In this document: piece by piece, positions 33,331-46,583 of the stretch
How the letters are laid out: each line of letters opens with the position of its first letter
Numbering within the stretch: the first letter of the stretch is position 1
Assembly (NCBI GenBank): GCA_047967505.1
Contig: CM106540.1
Reading direction: 5' to 3' (one strand)
From: Dipteris shenzhenensis
Lineage: Eukaryota; Polypodiophyta; Polypodiopsida; Gleicheniales
DNA length: 64,000 nt
Program-made: the position numbers and the translations under genes
The notes under the pieces: generated by a model
The model's input: the letters and a program-made list of their open reading frames with translations, nothing else
The model's database searches: none
Told to the model about the DNA's origin: nothing

Positions 33331-33399
33331 GTCCCTACTTGGTGTAGGTATAGGAAGAAAGAGGAACTTTCCACCCAGCTGAACTCCTCACTATACACA

Positions 33400-34290
33400 A
33401 GGAAAGATCCCCCCTTCCATTATTGGTTGCCACTCCAAAGTTGTATTCTACTCATAACAAGTGATTGGCTTTTGTTGTTTAGATTGAACTCTCTCCTAAT
33501 CTCTACCCAAGTTTTCCACCTTAGTTTAGATCTGTTCCACACTTGCCCCCAGCTTTGCAAACCCTCTTTAAATAGAAGAGCTGACTTGGTTATCTCTTCA
33601 TTAGAAAGCACAGCTTCTTTGAAAATAACAGAAATCCAAATTGAGTCCAAGGTCATAAAGGCACCTTTACCTAAGAATACAATTTGGATTTTAATCCCTT
33701 CAAAATATGTCCAAAGAGAGAGACCCAAAGCTAGTTGCCTTTAGGTTTGTAGGGTTCTAGGTTACATATAGCTGACAGCATGGGGTAGTTTTTCCACTTG
33801 AGGACTCTAAGGGGTCTTAGGGAGCTGACATTCCTAAGGAGAAGTTGAGTCCAGTCTTCAATAGGGTTTAGGATTGCCTTTAAAATCCAAGTTGAGGAGA
33901 GTTTCAAAGCAACCTGTTCTATGTCAATAACTCCTAATCCACCCTCCTGCTTGGGTTTGATACAGAATACCCACCTAACCTTGGGTATCTTGCCTCCCTA
34001 CAGAAAAGATTTGTAAGTTTTTATGAACTTGTTAATTCCATCTTTGGAGGGGGACCAAGTTGTAAGGTAGAAGATAACAATAGGATAAATGCAATGGTTA
34101 AGAACAGTTCTTCTTCTTGCCAGACTAGCCTGAAATCCTCTCCATAGAGTCTTGTGTCTTAAGCCGAGGTAAGCAAGAGTGAGTCTGAGTGTGAGTATTT
34201 GAGTATTGGGTCTATGGCGATTGCTTGGAATTGGTCTTTGATTGCTACTGCTATCTGTCTTTCCAATTCTCATGCAAGTTCCTCCTTGGC
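33400..34290 (-). pseudogene. LINE ORF2 C-terminal fragment
   Basis: Read on the minus strand: LRHKTLWRGFQASLARRRTV (about 34160-34100), the SxLSLAGR-like region of plant LINEs, then YLTTWSPSKDGINKF (the xxxxW.xPKS block), a stop, and VFCIKPKQEGGLGVIDIEQ (family form LCxPKxxGGLGIxD). WILKAILNP, WTQLLLRN and a decayed tail to about 33420 follow. Stops and at least one frame change. It is the downstream half of the same sort of element as at 519-1380, but no evidence joins the two. Confidence 0.75.
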
Positions 34291-35599
34291 TAAGCTAGTG
34301 AATAGTTCAGATATTTGGATCATTTGGCTAGCTTGATGATCGAGAATGACAGACGATGATGAGGACTGGCAATACTACTGATACAATTGGTGCCCATGTA
34401 GCCATCTTGATGATTTTGTAGTACTTATTGGGGGTTGTTCCAATGGTATTTCAGTCACTTGGGTACAGTAGTCATACTGTTGATCTGGCACTAGCTCCCC
34501 TTATGGCTCATGGACTGGCATGGCATCGATGGGTGATGTTGGTGCCGATGTAGCATCAGGCTCTGGTTCCGATCTTGCCTCAGGCTCTGGTTGCTATGCT
34601 GTTGTTGGAGATATATTGCTCTACGAGCCATTTGTGTCATAGACAGACTACTTTGAATTAATACAAGTGTTTTTGCACATATGAATTGTCACTTCTACAC
34701 ATTACTTGTATCTCACTCAAGTGTCCATTCACCCATCTTCATATGGTTTGCACATGTAACACAAACCTTGACTTCTATTATTTAACTGTTGACACTTGTT
34801 TTTGCACTTTGAGCAAATTAGGAAGGTTGGCACTCAATATTGCAAGAGAGAGCATCTTCCTATTTAGTCGAGCACTCACCTACACCGAGTTGGGCATGAG
34901 CTTATCAGTCAAAATGAGGGATGAGAAAAAGACCATCAAGAGCCATAACAATGCATAACTATGGTGACATGATGCAATAGACTAATGCAATAACACAATG
35001 CCAATCTATGGGCTTGGTCACCAAAACTTATTTAACTAATGGTTTACACTTTTCAAAATTGGGTGCCTGGTTTGAATTTGTACCTCTTCAAATCTCTATT
35101 AGATTCACACAAGTTCTATAATTTTATGGTCAATGTTAACCTAGAAACAAAATCTGAAGTGGAATTTCCACCTATGGTTAAGTTTAGATTTGCTAATACC
35201 CCTGATATTTTGGACACAAAGTTGACCTCAAATCAACATTTTTGGCACATCTTAGGTGAATTCTCATGACACATGAGTCTAAAACCCACACCTCCACTAT
35301 GCAAAATTTGCATGATCCATGAGCCAAATACTAGAACTATGAGTTGTCTAATCACTAGGTCAATCAAATCTATGTCTTGCACTTAACGGTCATTAAAACC
35401 ACTTTCTTAGGAAAAGAATTTCTAGTTGATTCATAACTAATTGATGCAACTAATAGTCTAGCAAGAACCTATCGAGTTTATATGATGACCTAGTGCCACT
35501 ACTGTTTCATTACTATTTGCACTTAGAGAAAGTGTATACATTGGACCACTCATGTGATAGTTTGCACCATTGGTACATCCTTTAAAATTTTCAAAATAG
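34291..35599. other. No recognisable gene
   Basis: AT-rich; a short repeat (catcaggctctggttccgat / cctcaggctctggttgctat) at 34553-34600. No coding motif. Confidence 0.5.
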
Positions 35600-37330
35600 T
35601 ACTTTAGATGGAATCCATTTATGGTTCAAGAGATTCACACCATCGAATGTGGCAAGTTCAAAAGTTCCAAAACCAATCTTGGGCACGATTTGATAAGGGC
35701 CTAACCAAACTTGCCCATGGTTTAGTAAGGGCCATTAGGGGGCCATCCAGTGCATCTTTTACTTTTCAAGATGAGGACCCATGCATGAGCTAAAAATAGA
35801 ATCGCAGCACCGAGCTCAAACATCCAAAACTTGGTAATCCTGTCCACCTATAATTTTTGTTTTTATTGTGCACAGCTCGCAATCCACAAAGCTCGCAAAT
35901 CTTCCCTTCCAAAGCTAATAGTTGGTGAAGCCTATGTTCTTCAAAATCTTTCAAATTTATATACTTTCTCACAACAATCTATAGGCTTGGCACCATGATC
36001 TCAATGGGCACCACAAAATTTAGTCCATAGATAAGAGATCTAGCCAGTTGTGCAATCTTGTTCACCATCCTAAAGGCCTATATTGTAAAATGTAGGTTAG
36101 TCCGATTCTCATTCACAACCTTCTTTGAGATCTATTATAAAATCTTGTTGGTGTACTCTACCTAATCATTTGCCTGCACACAATACACCATAGATCTCTT
36201 GTGAATTATCATATGTTGGTTGATCAAAGCATTGAAAATTTGACCCCCTTATTCACTCACCAATTCAATGGAGTAGCCAACCTTGTCATGATCTATTCAT
36301 AGAGTAATTGAACCAATGAGTCCATTGGATTATTATGCAAAGCATGATCCTCCACCCACATAGTGTAGTACTCACTTGCAACAATGATATACACATCATA
36401 CCCCAACCTAGGCATGATCTACTTTTAGAGGAATTTAATCATTGAGTCCATTGGATTATTATGCAAAGCATCAGCCTCCAAAAACTTAGTGCAATACTCA
36501 TTTGCAACAATGATATACATATCACAAGTCTATCAATGCATAGAAGGCTTAAAGAGACTAATAAAGTCTAACCCCCACATTTAAAAAGTTATAGGGGTGA
36601 CATAGATTATGTGGAATATGGCCTGCTACGTAAGGCTAGAATTTATTAGTCAACTAGGACAAGGGGTGAGACACATTAGTGAAGTACTATAGGATCCTAC
36701 TATGTCATTGGATTTGTCCTAGGAATTGGCACAATTATTTCATATTTTGAGGTGGATGTAGATCTTTAATGACTTTAATGTTTTTTTAATGATTGTTATC
36801 TCAAATTTAGAGACAATATTTTCCGACGAGATCTTGCTTTTCACTCTACAAAGGCACATTCCAACATATTGAAGCGCAAGGCTGTTTTTTGATAGTTTGC
36901 CAAGAACTTGGTCAAATCTTCCAAATATTTTGCTTTGCTCAAAACACCCTAAAATAATTGATGGAAAACCACATAATGGAGGAGGCTAGGTACTCATCAA
37001 AATTCTCTAAATAGTAGCGGGGAGATTCTTCAACCTGATGACCATGATGTTGGATGCATAGGCTCTCCACTCTTTCATAAATTCCATCTTATCTACTAGA
37101 GCCATTTGTACCTAGCTATACCAATTGCATCCTTCAACTAAAGAATACATTTCACGATTGGCCACAGTATCTAGAAGGGAAAGGGGAGTGAATTGTTTGT
37201 TGTTGAGAATTCAACTTCCAATAGTCCACACACTAGCAATTTGCCAATTTTTTTTGGCACAATGCCAATGAAGAAAAACATGTGATTTTATCAACTGCAA
37301 AAGGAAATCTTTAAAAGTTTGTTAATCTCC
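35600..37330 (-). pseudogene. Ty3/gypsy pol remnant (RT end and integrase)
   Basis: Minus-strand blocks, from high to low coordinates: KYLEDLTKFL and NMLECAFV near 36940-36860 (gypsy RT end, form YLxDLxxVL..LxxxKCEF); YIIVASEYYTMWVEDHAL near 36380-36330 (integrase YIIVATDYFTKWVEA); QANDQVEYTNKIL near 36180-36140 (YHPQANGQAESTNK, catalytic Glu); and ENRTNLHF plus YGLNFVVPIEI near 36000 (MVYGLDAILPLE). These spellings fit the Tat/Athila side of Ty3/gypsy. Many stops; LTRs not found. Confidence 0.7.
36287..36525 (-). repeat. 126-bp tandem duplication in gypsy integrase remnant
   Basis: catgatct starts at 36287 and 36413. Both copies share gagtccattggattattatg and ttgcaacaatgatatac. 126 is 42 codons. 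Moderately diverged. Confidence 0.85.
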
Positions 37331-37699
37331 TCTTTCACCTCAAGTCATCTAGTATCATTGCTAGAGTACATTTCTTACCTTCTTTTTTTTAGAAAGAGGA
37401 TATTTTATTTATGATCTATAATACTGATGACAAAAGTCTTTACAAAGTCACAGTGTGTAATAACACCAAAAGACCATTGATCCAAAACACAAGTAACAAT
37501 AATAAAGTCCAAGTTTTGCCAACCAAGACACCAAGTAACCAAAGTAAAAGCAAAGCTTCTTGACTAAAAGCATCATTCTTGTTGGGGCAAGGAGTTAAAG
37601 ATTGTCTCCAAGAGATTTTTTTAATCTTAAAGGTAGCACAAATATCACCAACAGATTCCAATGTCTTTGGAAACAAACAAAGTGTGCACAAGACAATGC

Positions 37700-38210
37700 C
37701 ATGTCCAATTAAAGCTTCTCAGCAATCTAATCAATACATGCATCACAATCCTTCATGATGTTTTCCCATTTCTAGACATTAGAGGCATATAGCATCAATG
37801 AAGGACTTATGAAACACCATTGCATTTTTTAAAATCCAAACGAGAAACTAGATGTCTTTGGAGAACCTGCAATTAAACAAGATGTGGGTTATATTGTATG
37901 AAGCATTGTGGTTGCACTGGCATGTGGAAGGGCCTTTACCTATTAGTGTTGTGCTACTACTTGTCCAACTAGACTTATATACAATGATAGGGGCTGATTT
38001 TTGGTTGTGCAATTCCCATTCTTGACCATAGCTTTTGCCATTGGTGACTTTTCAAAAAGGAAAACAATAAATCTGTTTTGCATGAGTCTAATATTTACAA
38101 CATTCAAACCTTCTTTATTCAAATTTGCATGCACCCAGCCTCGAGGGAATCTATTGGGGTGGACCATGAATCGAACAAGTTGCAAGTTGAGCCATTTAAC
38201 CATTTCATCT
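37700..38210 (-). pseudogene. LINE-like fragment with RT zinc-binding motif
   Basis: On the minus strand, 37930-37870 reads CQCNHNASYNITHILFNCRF then a stop and FLVWIL. This matches the pattern of the RT-associated zinc-binding domain (CxxC...E.xxHxxFxCxF...W). Just upstream an 86-codon frame (38203-37943) has RFIVFLFEKSPMAKAMV, somewhat like the DUF4283 RNA-binding region of plant LINE ORF1. Those two domains are not normally adjacent, so either one reading is wrong or the copy is rearranged. Confidence 0.45.
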
Positions 38211-41200
38211 AAGAAAACATGAACAACATGGCACTTATCCTATATAGACTCTCCATTTTTTCCATCACATGACTAATTAGTCTAACATAGACCTCTCTTC
38301 TTGCAAAATATTCTCTCATTTCATTGGTGCACCTGAACTAGGTTCTAAGCTTAGGTAGGAGTTTAGCAGAGGAGGGCCTTTCTTTGACATTCAATCCTTT
38401 GAAGAAGGATCATCTACTTGGGTGCTTGGACAGAGCTAGGGCCAACTAGTTATGCAGGCAAGTTCTGCACGAAATTGAGCTCACTTTTGATTATATTTTT
38501 TGCTTACAAACCTTTAACATTGGGGTGAGAAAGAGGATGAGTCTACCTAGAGTGAAAAGTGATAAAAACTGAAATGGTGGTCATCTAGTCTACTAGAGTC
38601 ATTAGGAAAAACAAAAGCAAGTAGAAAACAATGAGTTAACGCATCCATCACTTTGGTTCCCATCCAATACATGGGAGGAAGGACAAGCCTTTCAGCTTGC
38701 ATTATTAGATCTCCAATCATATCACCTAGCAGTGAGTTCAAAAAATCCAGATAGGCTTGGTACCACCTAAATGAGCTAATTTGGTAAGACCTAAATGAGG
38801 ATACTTCTCTACTCCTTCTTCCATAATGTTTGAGTTCACTTGAGTTTGAATTGAGGTCAGTCGCATTCAAAAATGTGGTGTGGCCTTGAGATGTATGTGG
38901 AATGCATGCCTTATGTGCTTGTAAGCTTCATTTTGGCTTATCTTCCATCAAGCTTTATGGACAAATTATCATGCCCTTGAGATTGGCAATTCAGATGGCC
39001 TATGAAAGAGATACCCTAACTATATAGAGGATATTTTTTATTTGTTTATTGTGTGTCTACTTGCTTCATAAATGTGGAAATTTGTTTATTCTTGCATTGC
39101 TTTGCTAGCACATAAATTTCTATTGTTTCACTCAGTTTCAAAAGAGATGCTATCTCTAGGATCTTCTACAAGTAGACTTTTCATGTGACTTGAAAATCTA
39201 TGAAGAGGAAGTATAGTAGCCTATGTCTCAATGTCTACATACTTTGGAGATTCATGAAACCATGTCCTTGGATTCACTAGTTCCAATTTAAAGGAATCAT
39301 ATGTTTTGAGTTGCAATTTTACCTACTCTAGATTATAGATTCTGGCTTTACTTATTCCAAGTTTGATTTTTTGGATCATTTGTTCTTGGATCTAGTTTTC
39401 ATCTCTTATGGTGGGTGTTGGGCTTAGAGTTTTGATTTTGAGCTCTATGTTTTGATTTCCATGTTCTGTGTTAAGGGTTTGAGTTTAGTCTTTTGGGCTC
39501 AGCATTTTAAGTTTCAGGTTCAATGTTTAGAATTCACTTCGCTTATTATGGGTTTGTAGTTTTGAGTTCGCATGTTTCAAGTTTGGAGGTAAAAATTATG
39601 GGTTTTGATTACTAGGTTCACCTATTCCAGGTTTTTGGGTTCCATACACTTGTTCTAGGTTTTGGGAAAGCCTATCTTGGGTTCTAAATTCTAGTTTTTG
39701 GATTCTCTAATTTCAGGTTGTGGGTTATAGGTCCACCTTTTCCAAGGTCCAAGCTTCGGGTTCCTTTGTCCCTAGTACTTTCTTTTAATGCACCATTTTC
39801 ACTTCTTTTAGATCTCAAAATCTGGGTCTACCTTTGTATTGTAATTTGCTAATATGATATAAAATACAAACTAGTTTTTTCCTTGCAACAAATTCAAGTT
39901 ACCAAAGGTGACATGGGTTTTGATGATCATAAAATAGAATTATATCAAAATCATGATCACGATCATAAAAGCCTAGTAGATACATGCATTCCTTGAAGGC
40001 TACCTTTACTTCAAATGGTAAACTAAGTGGCCTAAGGTCAATAATTGGTGCAAATGTTACAAGTAATTATTTATTTGCATTCAATTTGTATACGTAATGT
40101 GATACATGCAAATAATATTATTTGTATAAATATGTTGATGCATCACATGGTTGCTTAGTAAACAAGGCTGGGAATGCCATTCTTAAAAGTGTGCTCTTTT
40201 TTTAGGTCTGTTTCCAAACCATTTTGCAATGAAGTTGAATTTAGTATTTTTTATTCATAACTCAACTTTTTTCAATCTCATGAGGATTGGTTCATCCATG
40301 GAATTGCTAAACCATTCGTTTCGCCAAGTAGAGATCAACTTTTCAAAGCACTATTTTTTATTGCAAGACATTTCGAGGACATAATTTAGATATTGAACAT
40401 CTTGATCTCTACATGGTGGAATAATAGGTTTGTGCAAGAATTGTCTCCCATCAATGGATGTCCTTCTTGGGATGCTTCATCAAGGGGCTAAAAGGGTCTG
40501 TAAGACAAAAGTATGACTAAAAGATAGCATGGATCAAGGTTGAATATTGCTCAATGTAAGAATCTACATTTGTCGCATAGCATTTTGTGCAAGTGAATGC
40601 CTTTATATCTTGACTTTGGGATAGTAAGGATGATCCAAGAGTCAAAGGGTATGTTTCACAAGTGGAGAATATGGGAAAAGGATGAGTGTCACCTTAGATT
40701 TGAAGATGATTCTACCAAGGAATCATGAAATTGATTGAAATATACAAAGAGGGCAAAAAGCGAACAAGAGGAAGAGAAGAGCGCTTTTAGAATAAATGAA
40801 AGCTAACCATATCCTCCCAAGTTGTTAGCAATGTTGAGAAAATACTTTACTTTTACATAAGTGAACCTATCTACTTTCTTGTTGAAGTTTGTGTGTTTCC
40901 TTATTGCATGTGAGCTACATCAAAATATATTTAAACAACTCACTTACCAATATTGAAATTGTAGTGCTATCAAAGGAGAATGTGATGTCAAAACAAATAA
41001 GAGCATGCTAATCTCCTCGACTCTTCGAATAATATTATGCAAGGAATCTATAATATGTGGATAATTATAACTATAACTCGTGCTATTTAAGATCATGAAG
41101 CACCAAAATTAATAATTTGGAATATATGTTCCCCATCACTAATATGTAAAAACCTTGCCATGCTCTTGATTCAAAGAAGTAGCTTTTTGATTGCATCTCC

Positions 41201-42907
41201 AATTATAGATTCATACTGTGAGGTTTATTCAAAATATAGATAAAATAATAAGTTAAGGATGTATGCAAAATTACATGTCATGTCTCAGTTGTAACAAACC
41301 AAATCTTGAACAAAATGGTCAAAATGAGTGGTTACCCAAAAGGGTTTTACTATTGCTTGCTCATTTATGAAACCAAAGGCGCAATTATTGCATTCACTTT
41401 GGTTGTACAATGATTACGATAAAGTTTTGAACTTACGTATTTTATATTTAGAGGATCAAATGGAGCTTATTTGTTTCACATCTCTTCATGGTATGCCTTG
41501 GCCTTTGCTTGCTAGAAAAACAATTGCAATATTTTGGCATAGGGATGGAGATTCTAAGGCACTTTTATGGATAGTGACAATTGGATGGAAAAAGGACATA
41601 TGCAATTAGGGAATAAATGCAATGAGTATGGATGATGAATTCTAAGGGACGTTAATAAACAATGATGATTGATGAAGGGGGAACCTATTAGAGGGTAGCA
41701 ACACTCCCAACCTTTTTTACCTTGTCTTTAAAGGCAAGCCTTAGTGTTTGTCTTTCCTTTGCTTAGGCCTCAATAGTTGGACTACTCATTTGTTTGGCAA
41801 GGCCTCTGGTGAAGGTATCAATTGTTTCAAATATTGGATAGGTGAATCCACCACCCTATTGTGCTAAAGATGTGCATAAGGTATTGTTGGGGATATGTGT
41901 ATAGAAGGTATGGATATGAGGAACATTTAGATGCATACAATAGGCCTTCCACAACTCAACAATACCCACAAAGTTGCTCGGTTTTGTGAGCACCTTATGC
42001 ATACCAATGCTACTAAATAATAATGCATAATTTAAGAAAAATATAAAAAGGGGAAAAAGTGAACATGTAATACATTATCAAGTTATGAGAGAACTTAGTT
42101 TAAATTATGCTTCCCCTTTCTTTTGAAGGTTCATAAGAATGGCCACATGAACACGAAAAGAAAATATCATAATCACAAAAATGCAACTCGGGTGGTGGAG
42201 ACTTCACGGTGTGGCAAAATGTCCCTTTGTTTAAGGTAGGAGAAATGGGCTCACCTAATCTCCATGGCAATAGTTCTCACTATTTGACATTCCATGTGGT
42301 CACACCTAGGTTCAATTGATCCATTGTTCACTCTCTCTCATACCATATACAATCACTCCCATGAATCCATCTTCAACAATGATAAAATCTTGATAACAAA
42401 TCATGGTTGCGAAAGATGGTGATCATTTAGGGAGCATATTAGGTTGCATGTAATAAATTTAATTTCGTAGTTTCTAGCGATCAACTTTTGTGCCAATTTG
42501 TGACTAGCCAAAGCTTTTTCTCCTTTCAAGTGAGATGACTGTGCTCATCAGTTTTCCCTCCCTCAAGCAATGCCCCATTGAAATTTTATTGTGCGTTTGA
42601 TAGCCTGGTGCTAAATAAGAGCATGTATGGTGACTTACCCAACAAGCATATATGCTCCAAATGTTGGATGCTCGTCTGGTGATAATGATGGCATGGAATT
42701 CACAAGGATCTTTGCTCTCCTTCAAATAGGAGGTACTGCCATGTTATAGAGGAGAGAAACAACTTAAGTTGATGGTGGGCTTGCAAGGGAAAAAATGTCT
42801 TCAATTGCCTCAATTTGCTATGGATTTGCTTGTTACAAAAAGTTGAACCTCCTCTAGCTAGTGCATTGAGACTACACGTGTGAAAGCATGGACATGTGTG
42901 TGCCAAC
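38211..42907. other. AT-rich DNA without recognisable genes
   Basis: Stops in all frames, no domain, no terminal repeats found. A degenerate T/G-rich repeat (39280-39790) is listed separately. Confidence 0.55.
39280..39790. repeat. Degenerate TTCcaGGTTTTGGGTTC-like repeats
   Basis: Words such as ttccaggtttttgggttcc, ttctaggttttggga, tctagtttttggattc, ttcaggttgtgggtta, ttaagtttcaggttca recur at irregular spacing of about 17-36 bases. The plus strand is strikingly poor in A-rich words and rich in T and G. Confidence 0.6.
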
Positions 42908-42961
42908 ACACACACACACACACGTGCGCACACACACACACATGTGCACACACATGCACAC
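42908..42961. repeat. (CA)n-rich microsatellite
   Basis: Interrupted CA run with gtgcgc and atgtgc variants. Confidence 0.95.
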
Positions 42962-44285
42962 ATCACACGTGTTAATGGAAACCATAAAAATACAAAAACC
43001 TTCTATATTGAAAATTTTAAAATTTTGACACAATCCAAAATTTCATTGATTCTTTCCACATAATAAGAAGTTTACAAACATTCAATTGCAAAGAAAAAAT
43101 TATATGATCAATATATAAAAATCCATCTCTGAAGTTAGCAAAGAATATGCCAATAATATATCAAAAAAGTGCATGAAGGCATATTCTATCAAGTGCCCCA
43201 CCAAAATATTTAGGGTTGAAGGTCTAATATAGTAATACAAAATGTGTTCAAAGGATCACATCTCAGCAATATGAATGTGTTCATATTAAAGGAGAAAGAG
43301 AAGGGTGAAGATTGTTTACACACTATTGCAAAACTACAAGTCAGACCACCACATACCCTATGAGCAACAAAAAAAAACACACAATTAGGAAAGCTAGGCA
43401 GTGATCTCCCCTTATAAAGGAGTTTAATCCTCTTCTAAAACAATCATTTCATTGCACCATAACATCGGCACTAGCCTCTAATTGTGGTAAGAGTGTAAGC
43501 TAAACCATTACCCTTTTAGGGGTGGCCATTCTCAGCCAATCTTTTAAATGTAAAAATTTGCCACATCATTTGTACTATATAATCAACGTTGTTCTCTCTC
43601 TAGAATTGTATATTTTATGACCACCTCTAGAAGGGGAAGCATTAGGTCAATTCATGGCTTACCTGAACAAAGTTGAGAAGATTGACACCAATAGGATACC
43701 ACATGAGGTGATGGATGCTATCCAAATCATGGGTTGACACAGAGAGGTAATGAAGTGGATGGAATTATGAGGTAGAATAGCCATTGTATACCAAAAAACC
43801 ACGGAGATAGTGATGCAGAAAATGCTACAAAAACTATTGGTAAATCTATGGACAAATTACAATTCTACAAATAGGAAATCACTCAATGGACAGCTACGCA
43901 ATGTAGAAATACGGAAGACATTTCAATATTTAAAAGGCATCTAATGAGCAAAATCAGAACAAGTTCACATGATCTCGAGGTAGAGAGGGGTAGGTGGGCA
44001 AGATCCAAAATCCCTAGAGAAGCAAAATGTGCTCTAGAGGGGAGGTAGAAATGAGCAGCATGTACTCTTAAGATGTAGAGCTTACGTGCACATTAGGGAA
44101 GGTTATGGAGGTAGCAAAAAAATTTACTGGAGCAACTAGTCAAAAAGCTAGGAAGCTAGTTGAAAGAGATCTTGGAACACCGCAACAAGGTACTAGGACT
44201 AGCACATAAGCTAGCCCATCTATTGTGTCCATGATTTGCTGAAATTTAGCCTCTCTCAACCTGGGCACATGAGGGCTTTTTGGCA
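42962..44285. other. No recognisable gene
   Basis: AT-rich, no motif recognised. Confidence 0.5.
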
Positions 44286-45123
44286 AGGTTTTGGCCAAAA
44301 AACCTATTGGACGTAGGCTTGATTCATGCAAACGGACTGCAGAGTCAGGTAAGGTCCGGCTAACAGAGAATGAGGCAATCGGATTACATGTGCCCATAAC
44401 TCTGGAAGGGTCGAGCGAGCAAGCGTCCGACAGATGCAGCTTGCATGTGCCTCTGATACCGAGCGGTAAAGGGTTGCAATCGGAAACCTCTCATGTGCGG
44501 GATCTATCTCTTGGGGGTTCAAGAAGAGCGCTCTGCGAGGGGATCAAAATTTACCGGTAAATTCACCTGGGTTTTTGGTGAAGAAGAAACCAGTAGCAGT
44601 GCGAGTGCCTTTTGTTGGGCACGGGGTTCTCGCCATCGCCATCGCCATCGCCATCGCCTCCGCCTCGAGCCCTTCCTCCGCAGCGCCCTCGCTTCACAAG
44701 CCATCAAGAAGACACTTCGCGTGGGCGCGAATCGAAGCAGATCAGGTGTGAATTCAGACAGATAATCAGCACACATCGTTGAGGAGTCTCACGGAGACAG
44801 ATTAAGATACCAAGCACAAATTCTCCGAGTGCAACGAGCAAAAGAGGCTCACCGCGAGATCGCAAGGAGATAGAGCGCAGACATACATTTGCTGCACCAT
44901 CCTCTTTATTGCCCTCGCTTGCTCTACTTCTTCCGTTTTGCATCCTGGCTTGACAATTCGAGCCCTTGGACGAGGAGCTGCAGCCTCTTGGAACGTGATC
45001 TAGGCTTTCCCATCCACAATCACACCTTGCAGCTGCTGTTCTAGATGCCGGTTTCCTGAATCTCGGCGACAACAGGTGCCCTTTCTTGTCAATTCGAGCT
45101 TACCCTCCCTCTTCGAAACCTTC
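44286..45123 (+). promoter_or_regulatory. GC-richer upstream region and 5' leader of SNX2
   Basis: Composition changes sharply from AT-rich to GC/CpG-rich near 44290. Features seen: a perfect 16-bp palindrome aatttaccggtaaatt (44548-44563), four tandem GCCATC hexamers (44632-44655), and CT/GC-rich sequence up to the start codon. No clear TATA box, so the transcription start cannot be placed. Part is presumably 5' UTR; an upstream UTR intron is possible. The 44290-44530 part looks unlike its neighbours (see findings). Confidence 0.45.
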
Positions 45124-46583
45124 ATGATGATGGGTCCCGAGGACGACGACTCTCAGAAGGCGTACCTCTACTCGTCCTCAGATGCGATGGAAAGCGTCGT
45201 TCTTGACCCATCTCCTCATCCATTCTCGTCGAATAGCGATTATCGAAGCACTGTGTCAGGAAGCTTGCCTGTCGAGGAATCCCATCCTCTATCCTCACCT
45301 CAACAAGATCCATTCAAAAGCAGTTTCAGAGAATCATTCGCAAACAGTCCGGAGGAAAACGATGCCAGGGAAGATCCACTTGTGGAGCCACCGTCTTACG
45401 CTGATGTGATTTTCACTCCCTACGTTGCAGACGCTGTTGGCAATGGGCACTCAAGGGAGTCGGGGAATTCTTTGCCCTGGTCATCTTCGTCATCTTCCTT
45501 CTCCGATTATCTAATAATCGCAGTCTCTCAACCGCAAAAAGTGCAAGACACTACCAGCTCCTCGATTGTTCCCGGAAGTAACACTTATGTTACATATCTG
45601 ATTAGCACTCGCACTAATCTTACTGAATACGGAGGCACAGATTTCAGTGTGCGGAGACGTTTTCGGGACGTGGTCACCCTAGCTGACAGGCTAGCAGAAA
45701 GCTACAGGGGTTATTTCATTCCCTGTCGTCCCGACAAGAATGTTGTAGAAAGTCAGGTCATGCAAAAGCAAGAGTTCATTGAACAGAGGAGGATTGCTCT
45801 CGAAAAATATCTCTGTAGATTAGCAAACCATCCCATCATCAGGAGGAGTGATGAATTGCGATTATTTCTACAATCTCAGGAAAAGCTGCCTCTGATCCCC
45901 ACCACTGTTATGGCTTCAAGGCTGTTGGATGGAGCAGTAAATCTTCCACGCCAGCTTTTTGGCGAGGGTAGTATTGTAATCACACCAGAAGATGTTGTGC
46001 AACCTGCTAAGGGAGGTAGAGATCTTGTGCGTTTGTTCAAAGAGTTGAGACAGTCGGTCACCATTGACTGGGGAGGAGTCAAGCCACCAGTCAACGAGGA
46101 AGACAAAGAATTCATGGACAAAAAAGAACATCTACAGGATTTGGAGCATGACTTGAGTGAGGCGTCACAGCAGGTAAGCAAATGAAAGGTTAATCTGGGC
46201 TCGGAAATTTTGAGTTAGGTGCGATGCACTATTGCTTACTCTAGTATTGCAATCAGATTTTGTCCTACTTTAGTGCTCTTTCGAATGTCATGATGCTTTG
46301 CCTCTTTTGATGTTGCATAGGAATCTGTCAAGTTCATCAAAGCTCGTGCTAATTTCAAGGTGTTTGCAAACAGGCGGAGGCTTTGGTCAAGGCACAACAA
46401 GAAGTTGGTGAAACCATGGGTGAAATTGGTCTAGCGTTCATCAAAATAGCTAAATTTGAGACGGAGGAAGCTATGTTTGATGCTCAAAGGAGCCATGCAG
46501 CAGATGCAAAAAGAGTGGCTACAGCAGCTGTAAAAGCAAGCCGATTTTACAGAGAGGCAAATGCACAATCAGTGAAACACTTG
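45124..46583 (+). CDS. SNX2: Sorting nexin 2-like protein, exons 1-2 (gene incomplete in window)
   Basis: Two exons: 45124-46173 and 46374-46583, joined by a 200-bp GT-AG intron (gtaagc ... aacag), phase 0. The start is the first of three ATG codons at 45124; the protein begins MMMGPEDDD, close to known plant SNX2 starts. Exon 1 (350 codons) has a Ser/Pro-rich disordered N-terminus and a PX domain at about residues 140-250. The PX domain includes SVRRRF (phosphoinositide-binding Arg at 177-179), a YFIPCRPDK loop and EKYLCRLANHPIIRRSDELR. A linker with VDWGG-like TIDWGG follows. Exon 2 (70 codons) opens the BAR/Vps5 coiled coil (VKAQQEVGETMGEIGLAFIK, ADAKRVATAAVKAS) and ends at KHL before a gtactc donor. 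Plant SNX2 proteins act with SNX1 on endosomal membranes in retromer-linked sorting. The last ~130-150 residues are not seen; element E lies downstream in the presumed intron 2. Confidence 0.92.

Noticed and set aside
44704-45072. 122-codon minus-strand frame upstream of SNX2
   Set aside because: Antisense to the GC-rich SNX2 leader; no motif.
45076-45123. Longer SNX2 start at 45076
   Set aside because: That codon is GTG; the ATG at 45124 matches known plant SNX2 starts.
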